A stretch of 64,000 nt of DNA, taken from positions 124,001 to 188,000 of the forward strand of contig NC_063257.1 of the NCBI RefSeq assembly GCF_019578655.1. Reading direction: 5' to 3'. The position numbers were made by a program, and so were the translations under genes. The notes under the pieces are model-generated. The model was not told the DNA's origin. It searched no databases and saw only the letters and a list, made by a program, of their open reading frames with translations. Shown in pieces: positions 9,391 through 21,512 of this stretch. How positions within the stretch are numbered: the stretch's first letter is position 1; every line of letters begins with the position of its first letter. The stretch is from Ricinus communis. Its lineage: Eukaryota > Streptophyta > Magnoliopsida > Malpighiales > Euphorbiaceae.

Positions 9391-12080
9391 GATTGTTATC
9401 ACACCAACTTTCTTGCTGATTCCAATTGCAAGCTCTTAATATAAGAGCCACTGCTTTAAATAAATGTTTTCTAAGATGTTCTGATTTTAAAATAAAAATT
9501 ATTTTTTAAGAATAAAAAAGTTAAATGCAGTGAAGGATCTAATGGGTGAAGTCAAACCGGCAGCCCACAGGAAACTTGAAGTGAAGGTAAATTGATTTGT
9601 GTAGACAAACAATTAAAAATTAAAAGTATGTGGAAATTAATTAATAGTAAAATGGTTTTGGCTTGGGTATCACTCAAACCAAAGTAGGCAATTGCCTGAT
9701 TTTATTTCTTATTTCTGACTTTTATTTTAAATAACAAATAAACATATTCAGTCTAATTTGCACTTGAACACAGAAAATATCTAAAATATTATAAGAATCC
9801 AATTCCATTTTATTAAATTCAATAGTTTTGATTTTATTACTATAGATATAAGAATTTCAACTTTCAAATGTCGAATTAAAACTATTATTATAATTTCTAT
9901 ACTTTTTTTATCTACTTCAATAGTCTTATACTTTATATAGAGCAATAATTCTATCCGATTTGCAAAATAATAAAAGCACATATCCTTCTCAATAAATGGA
10001 GGCCCAACGACCAAAAGGTGGACAAGTGAGCCGACCCACCAGAAGTTAGCAGGCCAGGGCTGAGGTTGCACTTTTACTACAATATCATTGAATGGATTGA
10101 CCCACGTACACTCCACTTCCCTCATTTCTTCATCCCATATTTCTCTTGGGGCTTTATCTATTTCTTTACTCGTCAGTCAATGCTTAATAATTTCCAAATT
10201 CTTTATGTTTTGATTCTTATAATTGGACTTTTATCGAATTCCATCCCATCCACATTTACATTATGTAACGTATAAGGTTTCATGCATCTTGAATTATATA
10301 ACAACTGCTAATTATCTTTTTAAATCGCTATAAAAAGGTATATGACACTCTACAAAAAGAAAAAAAAAAAACTTGAATCTAAATTATCCATGTAAATTAT
10401 ACAAAAGTAAATCATAACTTTCTATCCATATGTTTATACGAAGGTAACCTAAATCCTAAACCTTAAACTATAAAGTGCCGAGTTAAATACATCGGTATTG
10501 TATGTCTATCTTAATTTATCTTCAAAGTGTATATATTGCGACAATATTTTTTATTGATTTTTTTTATAAATAAAATAAAAAAATAAATAAGTAAGAAGAG
10601 ATAATGTGAGAGGAAAAATAAAAAGAGAAAATATGATCCCGAAAGAATGTGACCCTCGAGTTATTTTAGAGAAGGAAAAGGAATTATAAATTCTTTTTAA
10701 AATTTAACTTTTATATATACTCTTGAAATAAAAAAAATAAACATAACTTAAAAGAACTTGTTGGGAATAATGTAATATTGAAGTTAAGCAACTAGCTGAG
10801 AAAGATAATAAGAGGGCCAAATGGCAAAAGAAGTGGGGGAGATTTTAGCTATGGCCTATGAGTGTAGACCCAATTGGATTCGCCACAAGTGGATAATAGC
10901 GCATTGCCTTGTAGATTCGCCACTAAATATCATCTGTTTTGTTTTTAATATTGCCGATGTGCACATTGAATGCCAAATCTCAATTTACTTTCTTGATTTA
11001 GTAAGCATCAGCTGGAATGGAATTCATTTAAATTTACAAATAACATTCTCGGCACAAATTCTTCAATAACGATTCTATCACTGTCCTGTGTAAAATAGAG
11101 GGAGAGGCTAGTTTTCTTGGAGCAATTAAGAAGAAATTCCATTAGCATCAGCTGTAAGAAGAGCAGTAAAAGGATAAAGAAGAGCAGCTTCAGAGTTGAA
11201 GTGGGTACCCAATGACACACTTTCTGCTTGCCTAAAAGTAAAAGGAAGACGAAAATAACATAATTTTGTAGAAAAAGAGAAAGGACAGGTTGGTGCAGTG
11301 CCAAAGGGGAAAAGGGAAACCACAACTTAATTAACTTATAATAATTAATAAGGCTTATTATCAGCATCAGGACCATATGGCTGTTTACTACCGATTGTAT
11401 GAAATCTGATGATGATACTATGTGTCTTGTCTGCTTAAGTAGCCATTATAAATTATAGATAAGAAAAAAGAAGGACACAGGCAGCAACTCCTTATCCGCA
11501 TCCCGCTACACAGAAATTTTGGTATTAACAATCAGTTTCTACTTTTGTGCAGCAGCAGGCATTCGCGATCTCCAGCGGCGGTGTTGTGTTCTCTTGGAGC
11601 ACAAGATGATAAAATGAGTGGACCCCCACCCAAGTCATATACAGTATAAGCAAAGGATGGGACGACAAGTGTCCGCCCGCACACCTATGATCTGAATAAC
11701 GTGGCACTCTGTAAAGCAATGTAAGCACTTGAATGTCTCTGTCACTTGCCAAGTTGAGACTTTGGAAACGTCACCCCTCCAGATTTATCTCAATAATTCA
11801 CTCTTATTTATGTATTTATTTATAGGGAAGAAATCCAAATGTTATATCGTTTTCCTTGGTAAAGAATAAAATAATTTCGCAGGGGCAAAAAGAAAGGATA
11901 AGAAGAGGCGGGAAAAATGAATAAAAAAGAAAAGAAATAAAAGTGGGTTGAAGCAGAGGCAGCCTTTCAGATTCCTTACGGCTCTCGTCATCCACTTCCA
12001 CTTGTTTATTATTATATTTGGGTTTGATTAATCGATTGGGAGCATCAGGAGAGCGACGTCCTCGTCTCCTGTAGGGTTTT
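9391..12080. other. AT-rich intergenic region
   Basis: I find no convincing gene here. About 11516-11760 is less AT-rich, with GCGGCGG and GTCCGCCCGC segments, and could be an unannotated exon or promoter, but no frame there resembles a known protein. A plus-strand frame at 10821-11069 has no family likeness. The remainder is low-complexity A/T sequence. Confidence 0.4.
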
Positions 12081-13300
12081 CGTGTCTCCTAAGCCTTTTT
12101 CTTTCATTTTACTATTCATTCCAGAAACTGCTTTTTCTTTTGTCCCTTCCCACTTCTATTTTTACTTGCACAAAATTCTCCCTTTCAACTCCTTTCTTTC
12201 TGTTAACACTGTCTTTGCCAATTCTATTTATTATTTTATTTTGGATTTCCCTAGTAAGCAATTATCTTTCCTTCTAATTTGTGGAGATGTGTGGACACAT
12301 TACACAATAATATCTTCCAATTGTGATAATGATTCGGCTGCTACTTCCGAAAACTATTTCAGACGTGTGTAACCCTCTCTCTTCAAATATCAAAATCTAA
12401 ACCCAACCTCTGCGTGAACGCAACCCAAATTCAACCACTTCCCATTTGGACCCTTGGCTACACATTATCACAGAATTATCATTTCATTCCTCCATCCAAT
12501 TTGGAATGGAAAATTGACCTCTCTTTCTACTTCCCTTCTGAGGACCCATTACCACTACTATATGATCAAATCCAGAATCATCCACTACGTTTAATATCCA
12601 AGAACAAGAACAAGATTGCTACTTTTCCTCTTATCGCACCTAAAACTACTATTTGATCCTGCTCCACTTTTACATTACCCAGAACAAGCTTACACACTAC
12701 TGTCTTAGAATCTTAGACTCGGAAAACATGTGATCTCTATCCACTGAATATTTGAATATAAAAAATACTACACACATCCATTACCTCTATTCCTTCAATC
12801 ACAATATAAGCAACTGCAGCTACCTCATTTTTCTTCCCTAAAGCAACACCACATAACATATTCACTCTTAACACAACACGATCGATACCAGTTGCTACTT
12901 CTTCATCACATTGCTTACAGGATACATAAATTCATAATTAAAAACAAGCAGACCACCGCACCAAACCAAAACAAACTATTAACTCTTTTATCTATATGGA
13001 CAAAACACATTCTTTTCTGTTATATACATATGCCATCATATAATGCAACTCCATTATTACCGTCTTTCCAACAACCTATAGCCCATATATGTCATCATCT
13101 GTACATCAACATTGGTTTTATATCTCTATCCTAACAATTGCTAATCCAGAAAATAAATCCCAACACTGTTGCTAAATATATATGAAGGGATCATTTTTCT
13201 TGCTCCAAAGCTAATAGAAACACACTACTTTTTCTAGTATTTACACGAGAAACTCGAACACTATAACAATCATTTCCCACATTCCACTTCTTTGACCTAA
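12081..13300. other. Strand-asymmetric, G-depleted tract
   Basis: For about 1.2 kb the + strand has very few G residues, roughly 3-8 per 60 bases by direct count, while C runs at about 12-19 per 60. Flanking DNA does not show this. Frames of 80-96 residues on the + strand probably persist because TGA and TAG stops need G. Neither strand gives a recognisable protein. It lies just beyond the 3' end of the PLATZ gene. It could be a non-coding transcript or a long leader, or reflect a mutational bias. Confidence 0.5.
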
Positions 13301-13420
13301 CTTTATATGTGTATCTTTCACTACATACTAAGTATTATTGGAAACATTATCCCCCCTTTTTCCTTTATATCTTCCTCTTCTCTTTTCAATAGTTTTCTTT
13401 TAGTCGAGTTTTCGGAAATC

Positions 13421-14623
13421 TCAAAATGGAGCACGATGAGGTATACCCTTTCTTCTTCTTGCATTGCGGTGATTGTAAATGGGAGGAGTAGATGGAGAAA
13501 TGTTGGTAGTAGCCTCATCACCAGAGCTATGGCCATCAGATGAGTAAATAGAAAGTCCATCCATCAAACGGTTGAAAGCATGGGTCTTCCTTATCTTCTT
13601 TGGAGTAGATGACTCATCAGATTCAGAACCACCAAGGAAGGGGTCCCTGTTGTGCTTCATTCTCAGTGTAAATGTGAGGTCTGGGTCGCCTCTCTTCATG
13701 CCTCCCAGCTAATAACAGTAACAAATAGCAGATAGGGTACTTTAGTAAACTAAACATCAGAAACAGAGCAGGTGAAAACCAAAGGATTATATTGACACGA
13801 TATCAACTACCAAACCAAAGATCACGGAGGGGAAAATGCATGTGCAAGCAAATTCGGATTTCTCAATACCGATATTTATTAAATTACTTCTCCTCTATTA
13901 TTTGGGTTTGGTCAATGAAGATATACTCATCGGAACCCTGACTTCTCGAGATCAAACCATGTAATATTTTTATTAGACCGAAAAAAAAGAAAAAGAAGGA
14001 GAGGAATGAAATTGAAATCAAGTACGGCAAGAATGATGTGATTTGAACCGACCACTAAAAAAAACTGTAACTTAAACAGGAAGAAACAAAAGCACCTGGA
14101 AATAAGAGAGACGATGAGGGGAAAAAAATAAACCTTGCAACCAAGAGAACAGAATCTGAAGGAATCAAGGAGGCTTCTGCAACAAATCTCACAAGTGTTG
14201 GTAACACCCTTTCCAGGCCTTGGCTGAGGCCTCTCGTTCAGGAACACAATCTTGGCACTATTGATAATATAGGTCTGGACGCATGATATGTCGATGTACT
14301 TCTGTATTTCATTAACTCTGACCACGTTATGATACGAAGATCTCCTTATCTGCAGCAATCCGTTTCATTCGTGTTAAATCTGAGCTTGTCCAATTGAATA
14401 GAAACTCAAACAGGAAAAGACGAGAAATTCAGAGATAAACCTGCACAATGCGGTGATCCTTATGATTAATCAAACAATAAGAACAGAGCGCATTTCCCAT
14501 ACAATCCAAACAAAACAGATTGCATTCACTTTTATTAGAATCTCCATGAAAGGAACAAGGTACAAAGTAGCTTGCTCTCAGCATTGGTCGCAACCATGGA
14601 GGGCCTAAATCATGATGAACCAT
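13421..14623 (-). CDS. PLATZ family transcription factor
   Basis: Three coding exons, 14441-14623, 14134-14349 and 13421-13708, join in frame at GT-AG borders to give 228 residues. PLATZ proteins are plant-specific zinc-dependent DNA-binding proteins, usually repressors of A/T-rich promoters. The zinc ligands are all visible: C23, H26, C34, C38, C41, C47, C50, H54 and H57 in exon 1, and [19 protein letters not shown] (about 114-132) in exon 2. The signature PPWLRPML opens the protein, and exon 2 holds the conserved [20 protein letters not shown] block across the exon 1/2 junction. The serine-rich tail ends [12 protein letters not shown], a common PLATZ C-terminus. An in-frame ATG eight codons upstream (14647) is possible, but family members usually start just before PPWL. 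A nuclear location is expected. Confidence 0.95.
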
Positions 14624-15375
14624 CTGTCCAAATGGACTTACCTGCATATCGACGAGCTTCTTGAAGTAAAAATCAAAACTCGGAAAGCAGATTTGTGGAG
14701 TAAAAGCAATGAAAAAACAAATTACCATGACTTTTGTCTCTCAAAAGATGCGAATTTGTCGAAGCTCGAGTAAGTTAGGTCGGGCAACACCAGAGAAAGG
14801 ATTAAATCCAAATCCAAAAAGATTGACTGAATCTGAAAGTGAAGAGGGAAGCAGTAATAATGCATTAGGAAACAGAATCCTATTTGAAATTAATAATAAA
14901 AATCAGTAGAAACAGAAAGAGAGGGAGATTGAGATTGAGCAAAAAGAGGCTGACCAGCAGCAATTAATCCTGGGGCAGAATAAACAGCCGCACCGAACAA
15001 AAGATTGAAGGGAAGAGTGGAGTAATATATATACTGCTTATATAAATAATATCCGAATGAGAGGAAATGGAGACCTAAACATGGAAATTAATTTATAAGG
15101 CGGTCACAGAAACAGCAAATAAAGTTATTTTAATTCTATTTAATTATTAAAAAGAAAAGAAGAAGCTTAAGTAAACGTGCCAACATTTTATAACAGCGGA
15201 ATATATCGACGGGCATGAATGGAGACAGCAATTAACAGATTCCCCAATTTCAGTTGAATAGTAACCGTGGGATCACTTTTTAAAAACACCGGGCTATGCC
15301 TGACGGCGTTTGCGTCCGGGGGTCCCCGATTGAATGCAAGTTGACGGCCGCTTTTTACATACTTTAGGAAAACCC

Positions 15376-15381
15376 CACGTG
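15376..15381. promoter_or_regulatory. G-box CACGTG
   Basis: Perfect CACGTG palindrome within CCCCACGTGTG, about 750 bp upstream of the PLATZ start. G-boxes bind bHLH and bZIP factors; whether this one serves PLATZ is inference, and a six-base match can occur by chance. Confidence 0.3.
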
Positions 15382-15719
15382 TGAAAGTGTGTGTTCGGAA
15401 GAGGCAGCCCCCAACCCTCCTCCTTCCCCTGATCTTTCTTTCTTCTATCCGACAAAACCCGCAAGTCAACTTTACAGCATTTTAATATATATATATATAA
15501 TATTTTCTTAAAGAAATACGATGAGTTTGGGCGGCGTCCATGTGTAAGGGTGCACGCACGAGTGTGTATAATTTCTTTTCCACCACATTTGTTTAATTAG
15601 GACAACAAAATCTTACTGCCTATTACAATTGTAATCATATAATGTAGAAGGAACAATTTGATCCATAATTCAGACACTTATAAAACATTGCTTACTGCTC
15701 TCCACCACTTAATTTTTCA

Positions 15720-15724
<5 letters not shown>

Positions 15725-15750
<26 letters not shown>
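15725..15750. repeat. AT dinucleotide microsatellite
   Basis: Uninterrupted AT repeat of about 26 bp in intergenic sequence. Confidence 0.95.
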
Positions 15751-18162
15751 TATTAACACGTGTAGTATACAAATTGATAAATAAGTTAAGAAGAATCATT
15801 CTGTAATTAAAAATAATAATAATAATTTAGATAAAAATATATATAAGGATTACATATGGTAAAATATTCGTTATATGTCTCTCAATAGAGATGCTTTCAT
15901 ATAAAATTTGTTTCGAGTTACTAACAAAGAAGCATACATGTAGTTGGCCTCTCCAAATGAATCAATTAACATCTTATAACCCAAAAAAAGAAAAAGAGAA
16001 TAAATAAATTAAAAATCTCATCACAAGTCAGAATAGTTTCAAAAACAGTATATCTTTGTTTTGGGTAATAATAATATTTCAGATGCATAAAACAGTAGGA
16101 GCTATTCATGTCTAAACTCCAAAGACTGATAATTAGACTAATCAAATTGTGAGAAAACGAAGAAGAATGCCAAATGTTGTTTATAAATTATAAAACTTCC
16201 AAACTACGTGGAACCCTCCGACAAGCAACGCCTACGGATAAGTCGCCTCATTATGGACAACAATTACGTATCTTAATAATGCCTGCTTTTTTCAACATTT
16301 TGGATTTCTGTTCCTCCCAATATTTTGGTACTCATGCCCTGTGTTTATTTCTTAATGGACTGTCCATACAATACATGTAATCTTTCTATATTTTCCATTC
16401 ATTTACTTACTTCTTCTGTTTTACAGTAATTTTATCAAGGTTTTCTTATAAATTTACAGAGAGCTAATTTAGCTGCTTTCTTTTTTATACAATCAAATCT
16501 ACTAAGCATTCTTTAATTCAAATGAAATATTAAAAAACTTGAATACTCTGAAATGGACAGGGTGTTTGCTTAAACTATAAATAGGCTTCCTTTGCTTTGC
16601 TGGCCGCACAAAAGTTGAATTTAGTGCGGATTTCAATGGCTTCTTATGGTAAGGGTTTTGAGAGTAAAGGAGAGCATAAGATCCAACTTTAAGTTCCACT
16701 AATCCAATCCATTATAAGCCGAAAAAAAACAAAAGAAAAAAGTATCAAACTGAGTGGCAGTTCGTGTCATAAAGGAAAAAGATCCATTCCACCTCTCGAT
16801 TTATTCCATCTAATCAGGCTTTCAAGGTCCCTTTGTGCTCTCCACAATCATAAAATTATTTTAAAAGGGTCGATGCTTATCCTCCTGTGTTGGATAAATG
16901 CTACGCCATGATTAAGGTTCAAACAGACAACCCTCATCTTATATTCATGTTCCTCGTTTAGTTTGTCTTACTAGTTTTGGAAACAGTATTATATTTCAGG
17001 ACCTGCCCTCTCCATCTTGTACTTTAAAAGTTGTTTTTCCCATCATAATCAATTTATAAGACTTCTTGGAACTCCAAGAAAAGGGTCTTTTATTGTTTTT
17101 TCTTTTTTTTGCAATTCAACGTACCACGTAAATAAGGCTACCGTATTCAAGTAAAACTTACTAAGCAGCTCCTAAGACCTGACGCTGAACCTCAACTCGG
17201 AGATGGAGATTGCAGAATAATCAAGATGTACATAAGCAACTGCCTTTTATTGCTAGAGACTTGAACCGGAGATGAGAGCTCAGTACCTTCCAGTTAAGAC
17301 AAAAATCAATAATTTGGTTGGTTTTAATACGTAACTCATTGGGCACAATAATCAGGAACAAAGGATTATGTTTGAGAGTAGATGTGATGTGGACCATAAA
17401 TTATTCTTCAGATGAAAAGGGAAATCCGCTATAATAAATAAAAAATCTGAAAAGCTTAACTAGACTCTTCACTCCCCTTGTCTCAACAATTGGGCCTTGT
17501 TTTTATGAATTTATTTGGACTATTGGGCTCTGAAAGGCTGACTGACTCCCTCGTACAGAAAGGCCCTTGTCTTCGTGGTTGTAGATACTGTCTACCACTT
17601 GTCAATCAACAAAGAAAAGTTAGAAAAGAGGGCCCCCACCACCCCCCCACACACACACACACCACATATTTCATTCAACAGCTTGTCTGTTGTTTAATCA
17701 TCACATCACATGGCATCCATCCTTAGCTTCCCTACATATAAAATTGTCAAATTAAGAAACATGCCAAAAGCATTTATACCCAAAAAGAGTTGGAAGAAAT
17801 ATGATTACTCATGACATCCTCTTTACATAAAGAATCACCAATAGAATTAAATTAAAATTAAGACCCAAAAAGAAAACTTTAAATAGAGAAAGAGTACAGG
17901 AATGGATCAATAATTAATACGTAAATTATTATTATAGACAAATGAAAGCCACATTGAAGTTTCCTTCACCTCTTTTTTGTTGCAATTTTAGTGTCTGACC
18001 ACAGACATAGAGGCAGAGATGTGTTGGGGGGGAGGAGCACAGCACAGCACAACACAGGAAAGAGGAGTGCATTTTCAGCAAAAGTGAATGAATTCACGAT
18101 CACGCGTGAAGTGTCAAATAATGCACACATGTGGGATTTTGGTTTTGCTGTTAATTTCAAAA

Positions 18163-19745
18163 TCATGAGTATTGCCGTACGTTTCCGATTGTATTTCTCT
18201 CAAAATCCCTGATGGTGGTCACCAGCTTCTTCATATTGTCATCGTAGACATACGGCAGTTTATTGTACCAAGTGACATTGTGCTTTGCTGATGCTGGTAG
18301 AAGTTGCCTGCATAGTTCGCCCTGCACTGTGATGGAGTTGTGGTAGTGATAATAACGAATCTTTGTTTCAGTCTTGTGCAAGGTCTTCCCAACCACATTC
18401 TCAGACATGTGGACTCCTGTAGCAAATGCATTCTTTGCCTGTATTGCGTATTTGCGATCCCTCCGAATCCCACTTCTTGATTCTCTGAATAATAGCTTCT
18501 CGAATCCCCACTCCCTGTTGTCAAATTAATACACAATTCTTAAGCCTATCACTAGCTATGAAAAGATGTTATCTATGTATTATGTTCGAGCTCAAAACAA
18601 AACATATTTGGAAACTAATTAATGTATATTTACCTGGGATAGTCGTGACTGGAATCATTCAAACAGAGCACACTAGACATTGGGTTCTGCTCAATAGTGA
18701 ACTGAGTATAATCCGAGAATTCAGCAAGCACCGATTGCAAGGTACTGCCATCAGGCAAATAGATATACTCATCCACATCAAAGTAAAATGTCCAATTGGC
18801 AGCATGCCGGTACCGATGCAAGCAGTCATTCACCACCAGAAATTGGTTATAATAATACCCATCAAACTCGGCCTGTCCTCTGATATCCTGAACCGTAGCC
18901 CTCCCAGCTCGCACCCAGGGCTCAAGGGCAGCTCTTACTTGAGGGCTAACTCCACCAGCATCATGAAACACAAAATGGGAGCTGGGTCCAAAGAACCAGG
19001 CGTGGTAAGCCATCCATTCCCTCATCCTAGCAGCACTCAAATTCCCATACAAAGAAGAGCCGCAATAGAGATACTCGTACTGATAAGGAGGGTGATAGTT
19101 AGAGTCGTTATAGGAACCAGGCGCCTCCTCTAAAGCAACGATTTTCTCGTACTTCCTTGGAGATTCACCGTAATAGGCATTGAGGATGAGCTTACCACCA
19201 GCATTTTCCCGGTTAGGATTGAGTGGGAAAGTACAATTGACAACGACAACAGTGTAGACACGACCATAGCCCCAGTCAGGAAGCATCTTATAGGCCTTAG
19301 CCCTCATAGAAGAACCATTGTTAGAGATCCACTCGCATTTGTACCAAGGACGCCCAAACACATGAATAGGCTTGGAAGCGAGTCCTACCACTGCAAATGT
19401 CCTGGGCCCACCTCGGTATGCCCCCATCTTAACAAAGAGAGCTGCCGCGTTCCCGTATGCTTCAAAGATCCGCTTGTTTGGGTCTGAAACGCCGGTCGAG
19501 TATTTCTGTTCAGATACTGAGGTAATAGGTAATGAGGAAGCATTTGATGCAGCAAGGGCGGCGGCGGCGGCGGGGGCAGAGCAAGGACGGGTGGTGGAGA
19601 GGAGGTTTTGGTAGTAAGGAGGGAGGTTCCAGAGAAGCATGACTAGAGTGAGAGCTAGTAATGTGGCTACTAAAGGCTTAGTTTCCAAACATGAAGGTAG
19701 CTTGCCGCCAGTGACGGAGGAGAGCGGCGGACAGTCTTTTCTCAT
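18163..19745 (-). CDS. GALS1: Galactan beta-1,4-galactosyltransferase (GT92), GALS-like
   Basis: Two exons (18634-19745 and 18163-18514, phase-2 intron of 119 bp) give 487 residues, close to Arabidopsis GALS1. The product is a type II Golgi membrane protein: a short basic N-terminus, one hydrophobic anchor (about 23-41), an alanine-rich stem, then the GT92 (formerly DUF23) catalytic domain. GALS enzymes add beta-1,4-galactose from UDP-galactose to the galactan side chains of pectic rhamnogalacturonan I. Visible features are FGRPWYKCEW (130-139), the WFFGPSSHFVFHDAGG block (250-265), YYNQFLVVNDC (298-308) and the metal-binding DxD-type motif in YFDVDEYIYLPDG (321-333). Exon 2 supplies the C-terminal AIQAKNAFATGVHMSENV and HYHNSI segments. 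GALS1, 2 and 3 are close relatives; GALS1 is the best guess but the exact paralogue is not settled. Confidence 0.93.
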
Positions 19746-21507
19746 AGTAGAGGTGGTGGTGTCGGTGAGGGTGGAGGGATGAGTGAGACTGAAAGGTCAA
19801 AGTGTCAAAGGATGGTCATAAGCCACAGGTGCCAACACACAAAATGAAAGGGTGGCTGCACCTCCGCTTTGGTTTGGGCTTTTGGGAATTTTGAGGATAG
19901 TTTCTTTTACTCGTTTCGGGTTTGGATCTCGCTTTTATTACGAAATTAACACCTTCTTTTTTTTTTTTTTTAATTTTCTGTACAAAGGAAAGAAAACAAA
20001 AAATAAAAAAATAAAAAATTGTCGAGAGCTTTAAATTATATTAGTGGCATCGAGTGGCCAGTGTTTAAGATTTTAAGAGGGCTGGGGCCCCTCAATACTA
20101 TTTACCATTAATTAGTGTCCGTTACCACGCGATCATTATAATTATTTAATTAAAAGTAATAATATTAATTAAGATGCATATAATATAATATTTTTTAAAA
20201 TGTTTCTTAAATGAATTTTATTAATTAATATTTACTATTTTATTCAGATCAGAAATAACTGTATAATTAAAAAATAATAATTTATTAGTATTAGACATAT
20301 TAGCAAAACTAAAATGAAAAATATGTATGAATTAAGACATTAATAATCCAGTAGAGGATGACCACTTCTCCTACTCTCTCATCCTTATTAGTTACACCTT
20401 TTCAGGATTCACCATTCCTAATTAAACCCTTTTATTCTCATTGCACTTATCTAAATAAGCAATCGAAAATCACATTATCATAAATTTCCAAGAAACTTCC
20501 ATGGTACAGTATCTAATAATTCAGCCCATTTATAGGAGAATGAGCTGAATGGAATCCTATTTTAATCTGACAGGTGGCTTTTGGTAGAAGAAACAGTGCC
20601 ATGTGAAAGATTTAATGACGGGTACAGGATCTGGATTATTCAGCTGATTAAGGCCTCTTCTTTCTTTTTTAAGACTGTTTTCTTTGCCATATATAAAAGA
20701 AATTATTAGTGGTAATTTGGTGATGAACAAGTGTCGGTGGGTACAGAAACATGATATGAATAGTAAGTATAGCATCTCTAAAGTGAACAACCAAAATTAA
20801 TTAATTTCAGGGGGTAATTGCCCAGCACAATAGTGGTTCTAATGATTAAGGCCTAATCTAGAGAGATGGAGCATTTTTGCTGCGAATTAAATTTCTCTTT
20901 ATTCACTCACAGTAGCCTATAGTGGGTAAAAATGAATGAGCGGCAGGGACCGACTGAACTCTCAAATGTCTCATTGCTGGCCGTTGCACATATCCAATCC
21001 AAGGCCTGAGAGCTATGCCAATGCATGATTCACATTTTAGATTGCTCCATCCACATTTTGTTGTCGGCAAGCAGGACTTCCACCTTTCTCCTTTATTTTT
21101 CATCTTTTTATACTAATTGGATCTAATCTAATGCGTCCATCACCCCCAATGAAACTCTTATCTAATCGGAATGTCTAATTTGTATACCACCATCACTAAA
21201 ATCTTACAAAAATATGTTACATAACCAGCAAATTTACTTCTATGCTACTCATGCAAAACCACACAAGCATGTTTTGCTCAAAAATAACATATGTCTAGTA
21301 ACCGATTCAAACAAAATCGGCACACTATAATTTCAAGAAATCTGTAATATTTTGTAATAAAAAATTTACAATTTTGGTAATAATATGCAATAAACAATAG
21401 AAAACGAAAAAACAGAAAGCTGAAAACAAGTAATCCAATCTCATATATTTATCTTTTTAATTTCTTAATATTTTAAAAAAAATATATATATAAATCTTTC
21501 AAACAAG
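19746..21507. other. GALS upstream region and spacer
   Basis: The part next to 19745 is the probable GALS leader and promoter. A T16-like run lies near 19956-19971. The rest is AT-rich with short chance frames (for example on the minus strand near 20560-21100). I see no gene. Confidence 0.4.
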
Positions 21508-21512
21508 TATAT

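Larger units (their letters stand above)
14624..18162. other. PLATZ upstream region and AT-rich spacer
   Basis: The first few hundred bases (to about 15000) are the likely 5' leader and promoter of the PLATZ gene. 15181-15470 is GC-richer, with an open minus-strand frame that resembles no family. A TA microsatellite is at 15725-15750 and a CACA tract near 17648-17663. The last 200 bp are probably the 3' flank of the GALS gene. No other gene can be supported. Confidence 0.4.

Noticed and set aside
18558..19133. 191-residue + strand frame
   Set aside because: It is antisense to the well-supported GALS catalytic domain.
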